A stretch of DNA of 13,691 nt, from contig JAHINZ010000143.1 in assembly GCA_018895795.1 (NCBI GenBank), positions 1 through 13,691 of the forward strand, written 5' to 3'. Made by a program: the position numbers and the translations under genes. The DNA is from Alphaproteobacteria bacterium (GTDB lineage Bacteria > Pseudomonadota > Alphaproteobacteria > Caulobacterales > Caulobacteraceae). The notes beneath the pieces were generated by a model. The model ran no database searches, was not told the DNA's origin, and worked only from the letters and a program-made list of their open reading frames with translations. The number at the start of each line of letters is the position of its first letter. Within the stretch, counting starts at the first letter, position 1. Positions 7,079 through 13,691 of this stretch are shown piece after piece.

Positions 7079-7789
7079 ATGAGACGCGCCGAACGCCTTT
7101 TCCAGATCATCCAGATCCTGCGCCGCAGCCATGCCCCGGTCACCGCCGACGCCATCGCTGTGGAACTCGAGACCTCCAAGCGCAGCGTCTATCGCGACAT
7201 CGCCGCCCTGGTCGGGCAGCGGGCGCCGATCCGGGGCGAAGCGGGCGTCGGCTACGTGCTTGAGGCCGGATTCGACATGCCGCCGCTGATGCTGACGCCC
7301 GATGAGATCGAAGCCGCAGTCCTGGGCGCCCAATGGGTGGCCGGGCGCGGCGACCCGGTGCTGGCCAAGGCCGCCCGCGACCTGATCAGCAAGATCGCCT
7401 CCGCCGTGCCCGAGCGCTTGCGGCCCTATGTGCTGGAGCCGGCCACCGGCGCCGCGCCCGCCTGGAACGCCGCGCCCGACGGCATCGACGTGGCCCAGAC
7501 GCGGGCGTGGATCCATGCCGGACGCAAGATCCGCCTCGACTATCGCGACGAGCAGGGCGCGGTCAGCCAGCGGGTGATCTGGCCCGTCACGGTCGGCTAT
7601 CGCGAGACCGTGCGGATGATCGTCGGCTGGTGCGAGCTACGCCAGGCGTTCCGCACCTTCAGGACCGACCGGGTAGTCGACGCGGAATTCCTGGATGACC
7701 GCCACGGCCAGCGGCCAGGCCAGTTGCGCGTTCGCTGGCAAAAACACCTGGAAGCCGAGCGCGCCGCCTGGAAAAATCAGAGCCCGTGA
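7079..7789 (+). CDS. YafY-type HTH-WYL transcriptional regulator
   Basis: DNA-binding regulator of the HTH_11 plus WYL class. The 236-aa protein has an N-terminal winged helix (RRAERLFQIIQILRR, then VTADAIAVELETSKRSVYRDI at about 21-41). The WYL domain follows at about 140-200, ending in ELRQAFRTFRTDRV (186-199), the conserved Arg-rich WYL signature. WYL domains are thought to sense a ligand, often nucleotide-derived, but this is not known for this subgroup. ATG 7079 matches the usual MRRAERLF start; the frame extends to 7013 but the extra residues are atypical and would encode through the operator candidate. No good ribosome binding site precedes 7079. It is likely to regulate itself and the divergent GST gene. 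Its stop overlaps the convergent hydrolase by 13 nt. Confidence 0.88.
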   Translation: MRRAERLFQIIQILRRSHAPVTADAIAVELETSKRSVYRDIAALVGQRAPIRGEAGVGYVLEAGFDMPPLMLTPDEIEAAVLGAQWVAGRGDPVLAKAARDLISKIASAVPERLRPYVLEPATGAAPAWNAAPDGIDVAQTRAWIHAGRKIRLDYRDEQGAVSQRVIWPVTVGYRETVRMIVGWCELRQAFRTFRTDRVVDAEFLDDRHGQRPGQLRVRWQKHLEAERAAWKNQSP

Positions 7790-8748
7790 CGCTGGGCGAA
7801 AGCCTCGAACAGCGTCGGCCAAGCCGCGACGGGCTTGCCCTGGGTGAACCGCAGGCCAAAGCCGTGACCGCCTTCCTCGAAGACATGCATCTCGGTCGGG
7901 ATGGCCTTGGCCCTGAGGGCGCTGAACATGGCCAGCGTATTGGTGACCGGCACCGAAGGGTCATCGGCCGCGTGTAGCAGGAACACTGGCGGCAGGTCTG
8001 CGGCCACCTGCTTGTCCGGCGAATAGAGCGCGATCTGTTCCGACGTCGGGTTCGGGCCGAGAAGCTGCTTGCGTGACCCGGCATGCATGAAGGTCGGGTC
8101 CATGGTGATCACCGGATAGATCAGGGCCGACAGGTCGGGACGCGCTGACAGATCGTCGGCCGCATCGACCCAATCGTAGACCTTGGCGGCGAACCGCACC
8201 GTCAGACTGCCGGCGACGTGCCCGCCGGCCGAGAAGCCCATGATCGCCACGCGGTCCGGGCTGAAGCCCATGGCGGCCGCCCGCGCCCGGACCAGACGGA
8301 TCCCGCGCTGGGCGTCCTGCAAGGGTGTGTCAGGTCCCGCGGCCCATCCGTCGCCCGGCAGGCGGTAGAACAGCACAAACGCCGTATAGCCACGATCAGC
8401 CAGCCAGCGCGCCGTCTCGTAGCCTTCCTTGTCCAGCACCACCCGCTCATAGCCACCGCCTGGCGCCAGCAGTACGGCCGCGCCATTGGGCGTCTTGGGA
8501 CGGAACACCGTCAGGATGGGCTTGCGGGTGTGGACCAGGGCTCGGTCGCGCAGGCCCTTGGGATCGCCACGCTCTATGACGGCCTCCGCCGCCGTGACCG
8601 CCTCGCCGCCCGGCGGACCGGCGGGCCACAGTTCGATCGTCTCGGTGGGATCGGCCATGGGCGGGGTCTCCGAGTGAGCCTGGCGCGCCATGCCCGCGGC
8701 GAACAGACCCGCGACCAGGCTGGCCAATGTACCGCGGCGACTGAGCAT
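7777..8748 (-). CDS. exported alpha/beta hydrolase, acetyl-esterase-like
   Basis: Serine esterase of the alpha/beta hydrolase superfamily, resembling the Aes/acetyl-xylan-esterase-like group. The 323-aa product begins MLSRRGTLASLVAGLFAAG, a probable twin-arginine signal peptide (SRRGTL) with cleavage near residue 26. The oxyanion region is APGGGYERV (96-103), the nucleophile Ser173 is in GFSAGGH, Asp263 is in ADDPSVP and His295 is in EGGHGFG, so the triad is complete. ATG at 8746-8748 is preceded by GAGG 8 nt upstream; the frame is open to 8802 but that extension lacks support. It is last in the leftward group, 73 nt behind the RNA methyltransferase, with a perfect palindrome in between. Deacetylation of plant oligosaccharides is plausible from context; the substrate is not shown. 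Confidence 0.88.
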   Translation of the reverse strand: MLSRRGTLASLVAGLFAAGMARQAHSETPPMADPTETIELWPAGPPGGEAVTAAEAVIERGDPKGLRDRALVHTRKPILTVFRPKTPNGAAVLLAPGGGYERVVLDKEGYETARWLADRGYTAFVLFYRLPGDGWAAGPDTPLQDAQRGIRLVRARAAAMGFSPDRVAIMGFSAGGHVAGSLTVRFAAKVYDWVDAADDLSARPDLSALIYPVITMDPTFMHAGSRKQLLGPNPTSEQIALYSPDKQVAADLPPVFLLHAADDPSVPVTNTLAMFSALRAKAIPTEMHVFEEGGHGFGLRFTQGKPVAAWPTLFEAFAQRHGL

Positions 8749-8807
8749 GGACGAAACCTCGGCGATGGATCTGGCGATTGTCGACCTTACGGCTCGCCCC
8801 ACGATTC

Positions 8808-8823
8808 AGGAAACCGGTTTCCT
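8808..8823. promoter_or_regulatory. perfect 16-bp palindrome, LacI-type operator candidate
   Basis: AGGAAACCGGTTTCCT is fully self-complementary with a central CG step and AAACC/GGTTT arms, the layout of LacI-family operators. It overlaps the stop of the RNA methyltransferase gene and lies about 60-75 nt upstream of the hydrolase ATG, where an internal promoter would sit. The LacI protein encoded at 11110 is the nearest candidate binder. It could instead be a 3' end hairpin for the methyltransferase transcript, though there is no loop or U-tract. Confidence 0.45.
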
Positions 8824-9628
8824 AAGGCTGGGCGAAGCGCAGATGATGCAGGACCACGCCGCTGGTCGTCGCGACGTTCAGAGAATCAAAGCCCCCGGCC
8901 ATGGGGATGCCGATCGGCCGCGCGCGGGCCATCAGGGCGGCCGGCAGGCCAGGTCCTTCGGCGCCCAGCAACACCGCCGAGCGTTCCGGCGGCTTCAGTC
9001 GCGCCAAGATCTCGGTGGCGGAAGGCGACAGGGCCAGGGCTTCAAAGCCGTGACGCTCCAACAGGGCGGCGGCGTCCTCATCGCGCGCCAGCCAGGCGGT
9101 GGGCACGCTGAGCGTCGCGCCGACCGAAACCCGGATGGCCTTGCGATACAGCGGATCACAGCAGTCGCTGTCGAGGATCACGCCCTCGACGCCGAAGGCC
9201 GCCGCGTTGCGGAAGATGCCGCCGATATTGTCGTGGTTGGCGATGCCGCACAAAACCAGCACCACCGCCCTGCCCTTCAGCGACGCCAGCAGAGCTTCGG
9301 CGGGCAAGGGATCGGGCTTGCGACCCACGGCCAGAACCCCGCGATGCAGGTGGAAGCCGGCCACGGTGTCGAGCACCGCCTGCTCGGTCAGATAGACCGG
9401 GGTCCCAGGGGGAAGACCGGCGAACACCGCGTCCAGCTTGTCGCGTCGCTTGGGGTCGATCAGCAGCGACATCACCCGCTCGGGCGCGTCGCGGACGAAG
9501 GCCCGCAGCACGGTCTCGCCCTCAGCGATGAACAGGCCCTGCCGGCCGACCAAATCACGCTCGCGAATGTCGCGATAGGGCGCGACGCGCGGATCGTTCG
9601 GATCGGTGACGGTAATGAACTGGGGCAT
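8822..9628 (-). CDS. TrmH/SpoU-family RNA 2'-O-methyltransferase
   Basis: S-adenosylmethionine-dependent SPOUT enzyme predicted to methylate a ribose 2'-OH in tRNA or rRNA in the cytoplasm. The 268-aa protein has an N-terminal substrate-binding domain (about 28-105, GLFIAEGETVLRAFV) and a knotted catalytic domain. Motif 1 is NHDNIGGIFRNAAAFGV (131-147, catalytic-type Arg140), motif 2 is LLGAEGPGLP (220-229), and motif 3 is IPMAGGFDSLNVATTSGVVL (241-260). The specific target nucleotide cannot be assigned. It lies 21 nt behind the sugar transporter with no clear ribosome binding site of its own, so co-transcription is likely although the functions look unrelated. Its stop overlaps the 16-bp palindrome. 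Confidence 0.9.
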   Translation of the reverse strand: MPQFITVTDPNDPRVAPYRDIRERDLVGRQGLFIAEGETVLRAFVRDAPERVMSLLIDPKRRDKLDAVFAGLPPGTPVYLTEQAVLDTVAGFHLHRGVLAVGRKPDPLPAEALLASLKGRAVVLVLCGIANHDNIGGIFRNAAAFGVEGVILDSDCCDPLYRKAIRVSVGATLSVPTAWLARDEDAAALLERHGFEALALSPSATEILARLKPPERSAVLLGAEGPGLPAALMARARPIGIPMAGGFDSLNVATTSGVVLHHLRFAQP

Positions 9629-9649
9629 GGCGGCGGCGGACTCGAAGAC

Positions 9650-10909
9650 TTAACGCACGCCTCGTATCGGCAGGATGGCCAGACCGCCAGCCATGGCGAG
9701 CGCGGCGGCCACCGTGAAGAAGGCCCTGAAGTCCATATGGCTGGGTCCCAGCGAAACGAAAGCCAGCATCGGCGCCAAGGCCTGAGGCAGGGTGTTGGCC
9801 AGGTTGAGAATCCCCAGGTCCTTGCCCGCATTGCGCTGTGACGGCAGCACCTGGGTCACCAGCGCGATGTCGACGGCGTAGAAACAGCCCGCGCCGCATC
9901 CCAGCAGGAGATAGGCGCCCAGCATGATCGGCCAGCTGGGTGTGAACGAGAAAATCAGCACCGCCACGCTAATGGTCACGGCCGCGCCGCAGGCGAACAG
10001 TTTGCGACGCTTCAGACGGTCGGACAAGATCCCGCCCAACAGGGCGAAGGTGACGTTGGAGATCGTCGAGACCGTTGTCAGGATCGCCAGACCCTCCTCG
10101 GCTCGGTGACCCGGAAACAGCCGCGAATAACCGACGGCGTCCTGAAGAAAATAGAGCATGTAGCCCTGCACCAGACTCAGGGCGACCAGCACCATGAACC
10201 GCCCCAGCCAAGCGAAGGCGAAGTCGGGATGCTGGCGCGGATCAACCCACAAGTCGGCGATGAACTGACCCAGCTTGAACGGCGGTCTGGCGCCCCTGGC
10301 CAGCGGCGTGTCGTCGAGCTTCAGCGCGAACGGCGCCAGGGTCAGCAGCAGCACCAGAGCAATGGCCACATAGCGCGTGGTCTCGGCGACCAGAAGCCCG
10401 CCGATCAGGACCGCGCCGGCCATGGTGCCGATAGGATTGCCGAGGCTGAGAAAGGCGGCCACGCGCCCCTTCTGGCTGTCCGGCACGCGATCGGGCATCA
10501 CCGCGACAAGCGCAGAGAACATCAGGTTGAAGGTCAGTTGAAAAAGGACGATGCCGCCGATCAGGGCCAGCGGCGTTCGCGCGGACATGATCAACAAATA
10601 AGCCCCGGACGCGCCCAGAGCGCCCACCACCATCCAGGGGCGGCGACGCCCGAAGCGAGAGGTGGTGCGATCACTGATCGCGCCGGCCAGCAGATTGGCG
10701 ACGCTGGCCACCAAGGCGCCGAAGAACGCCACCTGGCTGAGCAAAAACGCCTTGCCCGCGGGGTCTATCGCCTCGGCCTTCAGCGGCAACAACACCTGAA
10801 AAAGCGGCATGAAGCTGAAGAAGGCGCCGATCTGGGCCAGGGTGTAGGCGGCGATGAAACCGGGCCTGACCGGCGTGACCGGCCGGGCCTCGTCGCTTGG
10901 CGACATCAT
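9650..10909 (-). CDS. MFS sugar transporter, GPH/SLC45-like
   Basis: Inner-membrane sugar importer of 419 aa with about 12 hydrophobic helices. The loop 2-3 signature SDRTTSRFGRRRPW (79-92) is the form typical of GPH/SLC45-like disaccharide:proton symporters, and its repeat in the second half is GGILSDRLKRRK (292-303). ATG at 10907-10909 is preceded by AGGGGA about 6 nt upstream; a second ATG follows immediately, and the frame extends to 10972 without support. It is divergent from a LacI-family gene, a standard arrangement for a repressor-controlled sugar permease. Substrate is unknown: maltose-, sucrose- or xylo-oligosaccharide-type sugars are all possible. The first gene of a probable leftward unit with the RNA methyltransferase and the hydrolase. 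Confidence 0.87.
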   Translation of the reverse strand: MMSPSDEARPVTPVRPGFIAAYTLAQIGAFFSFMPLFQVLLPLKAEAIDPAGKAFLLSQVAFFGALVASVANLLAGAISDRTTSRFGRRRPWMVVGALGASGAYLLIMSARTPLALIGGIVLFQLTFNLMFSALVAVMPDRVPDSQKGRVAAFLSLGNPIGTMAGAVLIGGLLVAETTRYVAIALVLLLTLAPFALKLDDTPLARGARPPFKLGQFIADLWVDPRQHPDFAFAWLGRFMVLVALSLVQGYMLYFLQDAVGYSRLFPGHRAEEGLAILTTVSTISNVTFALLGGILSDRLKRRKLFACGAAVTISVAVLIFSFTPSWPIMLGAYLLLGCGAGCFYAVDIALVTQVLPSQRNAGKDLGILNLANTLPQALAPMLAFVSLGPSHMDFRAFFTVAAALAMAGGLAILPIRGVR

Positions 10910-11109
10910 GATTTCCCCTGCGCGGTCTGCGCCGCGTCCGCAGCCAGACTGACCCTCCCCGCGGGTCTGCACAAGGTCACCCGGGCGCGACAGGACGATC
11001 CGTCACTCGGACGTCAGTTTTTTCCTGCTGAAACGTCGCTTGCGGGTGAAGAAATGCTCTAGGTTGGCGCCATGGGATTGAGTCTCAACCGAAATAGCTT
11101 GGCGGTTCC
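10910..11109. promoter_or_regulatory. divergent promoter region between sugar transporter and lacI-type gene
   Basis: This 200-bp spacer must hold both promoters. For the LacI gene, TTGCGGG (11040-11046) and GCTCTAGG (11056-11063) loosely fit the Caulobacter-type -35/-10 pattern with a short spacer. Short dyads that could be operator sites are TGGCGCCA (11065-11072) and TTGAGTCTCAA (11078-11088). AACCG (11087-11091) and CGGTT (11103-11107) form an inverted repeat over the weak GGCGG ribosome binding site. No copy of the 16-bp palindrome at 8808 is present. All of these are weak individually. Confidence 0.35.
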
Positions 11110-12168
11110 ATGGCCGCGGTGACGATCTATGACGTCGCCGCTCGGGCCGGCGTCTCCATCAAGACCGTGTCGCGGGTCATGAACAATGAGCCCAATGTGC
11201 GGCCCGCGATGCGCGAACGCGTGCTCGATGCGGCCAACGCCTTGGACTACAGCCCCAACCTTTCCGCGCGCAGCCTGGCCGGATCACGGTCCTTCGTCAT
11301 CGCCGTGTTCGTGGACGCGGCCCTGACCATCGACCACTGGCGCAGCGAGCGGGGCGCCGACTATCTCAGTCGCATCCAGTTGGGCGCCACGCTCCAATGC
11401 CGCGACGCCGGCTACCATCTGCTGATCGAACTGATCGACCACGACGCCCCCAGGGTCCGTCAGGAGGTCGCCGCCCTGCTGGCCGCCCTCAAGCCCGACG
11501 GGGTGATCCTCACCCCGCCCAGCTCCGACAACGAAATCGTTCTGGAACTCCTGGACAAGGCCAATACGCCCTTCGTGCGCCTGGGTCCCGAACGCCCTGA
11601 CGGCATCGGCCCGCGCGTGCACATGGACGATTTCGCCGCCGCGCGCGAAGTGACGGAACACCTGGCGGCCCTGGGTCATCGCCGGATCGGCTTCATTGTT
11701 GGCGAACCGCGCTACGGGGCCAGCCAGGCGCGAAGGGCGGGTTATCTCGCCGCCATGGAAGGGTTGAACCTGCCCGTTTCGGACAACTGGGTCCGGCAAG
11801 GGGACTTCACCTTCCAGTCGGGCCTGGAAGCGGCCAAGGTTCTGCTGGCCCTGCCCGAACGTCCCACGGCCATCTTCGCCAGTAACGATGACATGGCGCT
11901 GGGCTGCCTGGCCGCGGCCGCCGAAGCCGGCGTCATGGTCCCCGGCGACGTCTCCGTCGCGGGCTTCGACGACAGCCCCAGCGCGCGCTTCAGTCGGCCG
12001 CAGCTGACCACGGTGCGCCAGCCCGTGGCGGAGATGGCCTCGCTGGCCACGCGACTGCTAATCTCCGGCGTGATCAAGGGTTCGGCGTCGCGGGGGCAGG
12101 TGGTGGACGAGCTGCTGGCCTTCGAGCTCATTCGCCGGGCGTCGACGGCCCTGCCGCCAGCCCCCTAG
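11110..12168 (+). CDS. LacI-family transcriptional regulator
   Basis: Sugar-responsive repressor of 352 aa. The helix-turn-helix is TIYDVAARAGVSIKTVSRVM (5-24), followed by NNEPNVRPAMRERV and the hinge helix LSARSLAGSRS (about 51-61). The rest (about 60-345) is the periplasmic-binding-protein-like effector domain, with GVILTPPSSDNE, HRRIGFI and SVAGFDDSPSARFSRPQLTT matching conserved LacI segments. ATG 11110 gives the normal short N-terminus (MAAVTIYDVAARAG). It is divergent from the GPH-type permease, which it most likely represses, and the esterase further left may belong to the same regulon. Effector unknown. Its TAG is one base from the stop of the convergent chemoreceptor gene. Confidence 0.93.
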   Translation: MAAVTIYDVAARAGVSIKTVSRVMNNEPNVRPAMRERVLDAANALDYSPNLSARSLAGSRSFVIAVFVDAALTIDHWRSERGADYLSRIQLGATLQCRDAGYHLLIELIDHDAPRVRQEVAALLAALKPDGVILTPPSSDNEIVLELLDKANTPFVRLGPERPDGIGPRVHMDDFAAAREVTEHLAALGHRRIGFIVGEPRYGASQARRAGYLAAMEGLNLPVSDNWVRQGDFTFQSGLEAAKVLLALPERPTAIFASNDDMALGCLAAAAEAGVMVPGDVSVAGFDDSPSARFSRPQLTTVRQPVAEMASLATRLLISGVIKGSASRGQVVDELLAFELIRRASTALPPAP

Positions 12169-12169
12169 A

Positions 12170-13678
12170 TCAGCGGCCCGGCCGAGCGAAGGCGGCGACC
12201 CGGGCGCGCGCCTCGGCAACTGGCGTCTCGGCCGGCCCTGCCGCGACTTGGACCTGGGCCCCTACGCGGAACGCCCCGATGCGATTGGCGAGATCGGCCG
12301 CCTCCACCCGCAGGGACTGGGTGGATTCGCTCGATTGCTGCACCATCGCCGCATTGCGCTGGGTGACCTGGTCGAGCTGATTGACCGCCGTATTGACCTG
12401 CCCCAGAGCGGTCGCCTGCTGATTGGCCGAGGCGGCGATCTCGTTGATCAGGCCATCGATGCCCCCCACCTTCTCGACAATGCCGCGCAGGGCCGCGCCG
12501 GTCTGACCGACCAGATCAACGCCTTCTCCGACCTGGCGGCTGGATTCGGCGATCAGGGTCTTGATCTCCTTGGCCGCGTCCGCCGAGCGCTGAGCCAGGG
12601 CCCGAACTTCCTGCGCCACAACCGCGAAGCCGCGTCCCGCATCACCGGCCCGCGCCGCTTCAACCCCGGCGTTCAGGGCCAGAAGGTTGGTCTGGAAGGC
12701 GATCTCGTCGATCACGCCCAGGATTTGAGAGACCTGATTGGAGGACCCCTCGATCTTGGTCATCGCCTCGGCGGCCCGCGTGACGACCGCGCCGGAACGC
12801 TCGGCCTCGGCGCTGGCTTCACCCACGCGGGCGGAGACCTCGCGCGCGCTCTGAGCGGTCTTGTTGACGGTCGCGGTCAATTCGTCGACGGCGGCGGCGG
12901 TCTGTTCCAGCGTCGCGGCCTGCTGTTCGGTACGGCGCGCCAGATCGTCGGCGTTTCGGGCGATATCATCGACGCCCGTGCGAATCCCGGAGGTGGCGTG
13001 TTCGACGCCGCGCATGGCCTCGCTCAGGGCGATGGCGGCCTTGTCGAAGTCAGCCTTCAGAGATTGGAATTCCGGCGCCAGCACGGCGTCCACCCGGGCG
13101 GACAGATCGCCGGCGGCCAACCGCGCCAAGGCCTCGCCGACCGCCTTCACGGCCTGGGCCTGACGCGACTCGGCAGCGTTACGCTCGTCTTCCAGCGCCG
13201 CGCGCTGCTCTTCCAACAGGCTCAGATAGCTGGTGATCGCCAGTTCCATGTCGAGGAACACGGCCTTGTTCAAGGCCACCAGGCCGTCGGCCAGGTCGCT
13301 GTCGGCCTTGTCGCTGGAGAACAGACCCCTGGCGCGCTTGGAAACGACCGCGCGAACCAGCTCCTCGGTGACCACGGCATAGCCGCCGATATACCAGCGC
13401 GGCTCAATCCCGGTGGTCACATGGGCGCGGCCGATACGTTCGACGTCGCGAATATAGTCTGGCCCGTAGTCGGCCGTCGCTATCCGGCGCCAATGGTTGG
13501 CCTGGGCGCGTTCGGCGGCGGCGATGTGGGCCTCGTCGCGGAACTTGTCGCGCGTCTCCGGGAAAGCGCGAATCTGACCGTAGAACCGTCCCAGAGCGTT
13601 GGAAATCTCGGAATCGATAACCGACTTCAGACCCCGCAAAGCGGTTCGGTCTCGGTCGTCGAACCTCATGAATGACAT
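12170..13678 (-). CDS. globin-coupled methyl-accepting chemotaxis protein (HemAT-like)
   Basis: Soluble chemoreceptor of 502 aa with no membrane segment. Residues 1-160 form a globin-coupled sensor domain: Tyr33 in RFYGQI fits the distal B10 position, and His86 in RIGRAHVTTGIEPRWYIGGY fits the proximal heme ligand. A HAMP-like segment follows (about 178-230, LARLAAGDLSARV). The signalling domain has the hairpin tip EIAFQTNLLALNAGVEAARA (325-344), then GDAGRGFAVVAQEVRALAQRSA, for CheA/CheW contact. Glu/Gln-rich stretches at about 250-285 and 415-450 are candidate methylation regions. The tail ends AAFARPGR, without a NWETF-type tether. It is probably an aerotaxis receptor. ATG 13678 is used; ATG 13669 is an alternative three codons in. 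No chemotaxis partner genes are in view. Confidence 0.92.
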   Translation of the reverse strand: MSFMRFDDRDRTALRGLKSVIDSEISNALGRFYGQIRAFPETRDKFRDEAHIAAAERAQANHWRRIATADYGPDYIRDVERIGRAHVTTGIEPRWYIGGYAVVTEELVRAVVSKRARGLFSSDKADSDLADGLVALNKAVFLDMELAITSYLSLLEEQRAALEDERNAAESRQAQAVKAVGEALARLAAGDLSARVDAVLAPEFQSLKADFDKAAIALSEAMRGVEHATSGIRTGVDDIARNADDLARRTEQQAATLEQTAAAVDELTATVNKTAQSAREVSARVGEASAEAERSGAVVTRAAEAMTKIEGSSNQVSQILGVIDEIAFQTNLLALNAGVEAARAGDAGRGFAVVAQEVRALAQRSADAAKEIKTLIAESSRQVGEGVDLVGQTGAALRGIVEKVGGIDGLINEIAASANQQATALGQVNTAVNQLDQVTQRNAAMVQQSSESTQSLRVEAADLANRIGAFRVGAQVQVAAGPAETPVAEARARVAAFARPGR

Positions 13679-13691
13679 GCTCTGATCAAGC

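Noticed and set aside
8690..9841. 383-codon plus-strand ORF opposite the RNA methyltransferase
   Set aside because: Antisense to all three SPOUT motifs and compositionally typical of a GC-rich shadow frame.
11010..11037. GACGT/ACGTC inverted repeat with an 18-nt gap in the lacI spacer
   Set aside because: Arms are only 5 bp, the spacing is long, and GACGTC is self-palindromic, so it is expected by chance.
10106..11062. 318-codon plus-strand ORF opposite the sugar permease and into the spacer
   Set aside because: Gln/Arg/His-rich shadow of transmembrane codons, no domain, and it would run across the divergent promoter region.
12248..13675. 475-codon plus-strand ORF opposite the chemoreceptor
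   Set aside because: The translation mirrors MCP heptad codons (Gly/Leu/Asp repeats) with no recognisable domain, while the minus strand encodes a complete chemoreceptor.
1..13691. CRISPR arrays, insertion sequences, tRNA or rRNA genes, phage or toxin-antitoxin modules
   Set aside because: No repeat arrays, transposase motifs, cloverleaf-like or rRNA-like segments were found on reading; gene content is ordinary chromosomal metabolism and sensing.

Overview
The window is GC-rich, tightly packed bacterial chromosome with 12 protein genes and almost no spacer DNA. Protein content points to an alphaproteobacterium of the Caulobacter type: a XynE-like SGNH esterase beside a GH43 xylosidase, GPH-like sugar transporter with a LacI regulator, YafY/WYL regulator and a soluble globin-coupled chemoreceptor. 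This assignment rests on recollection of family resemblance, not on a search. No rRNA, tRNA, CRISPR array, IS element or phage gene is visible.

Region 1 (about 1-5257, + strand) is a four-gene plant-polysaccharide operon: a hexuronate-type MFS importer, a cytoplasmic GH43 beta-xylosidase, an exported SGNH esterase and an exported NodB-type polysaccharide deacetylase. Successive genes overlap by 1, 4 and 4 nt, so translation is probably coupled. The likely job is removal of acyl groups from xylan fragments outside the cytoplasm, uptake of acidic sugars, and hydrolysis of xylo-oligosaccharides inside. The left edge carries GGTC/GACC palindromes around a TATATT box, and a possible ten-codon leader ORF. 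A GC-rich dyad follows the last stop codon.

Region 2 (5323-7789) holds a genuine formylglycine-generating enzyme (+), a FAXC/metaxin-like glutathione transferase (-), and a divergent YafY-type HTH-WYL regulator (+). The short divergent spacer contains two directly abutting 11-bp palindromes, a convincing operator candidate.

Region 3 (7777-12168) is a carbohydrate locus around a divergent promoter. A LacI repressor gene reads right. A GPH/SLC45-like sugar transporter, a SpoU-type RNA methyltransferase and a Tat-exported alpha/beta hydrolase read left, probably as one transcription unit. A perfect 16-bp palindrome of LacI-operator type lies just ahead of the hydrolase gene.

Region 4 (12170-13678, - strand) is a soluble globin-coupled methyl-accepting chemotaxis protein, probably an oxygen sensor. 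All three convergent gene pairs meet with overlapping or nearly touching stop codons. No wholly new system is evident; the most interesting signals are the regulatory palindromes, the leader ORF, an altered residue in the GH43 enzyme, and an FGE with no sulfatase in view.
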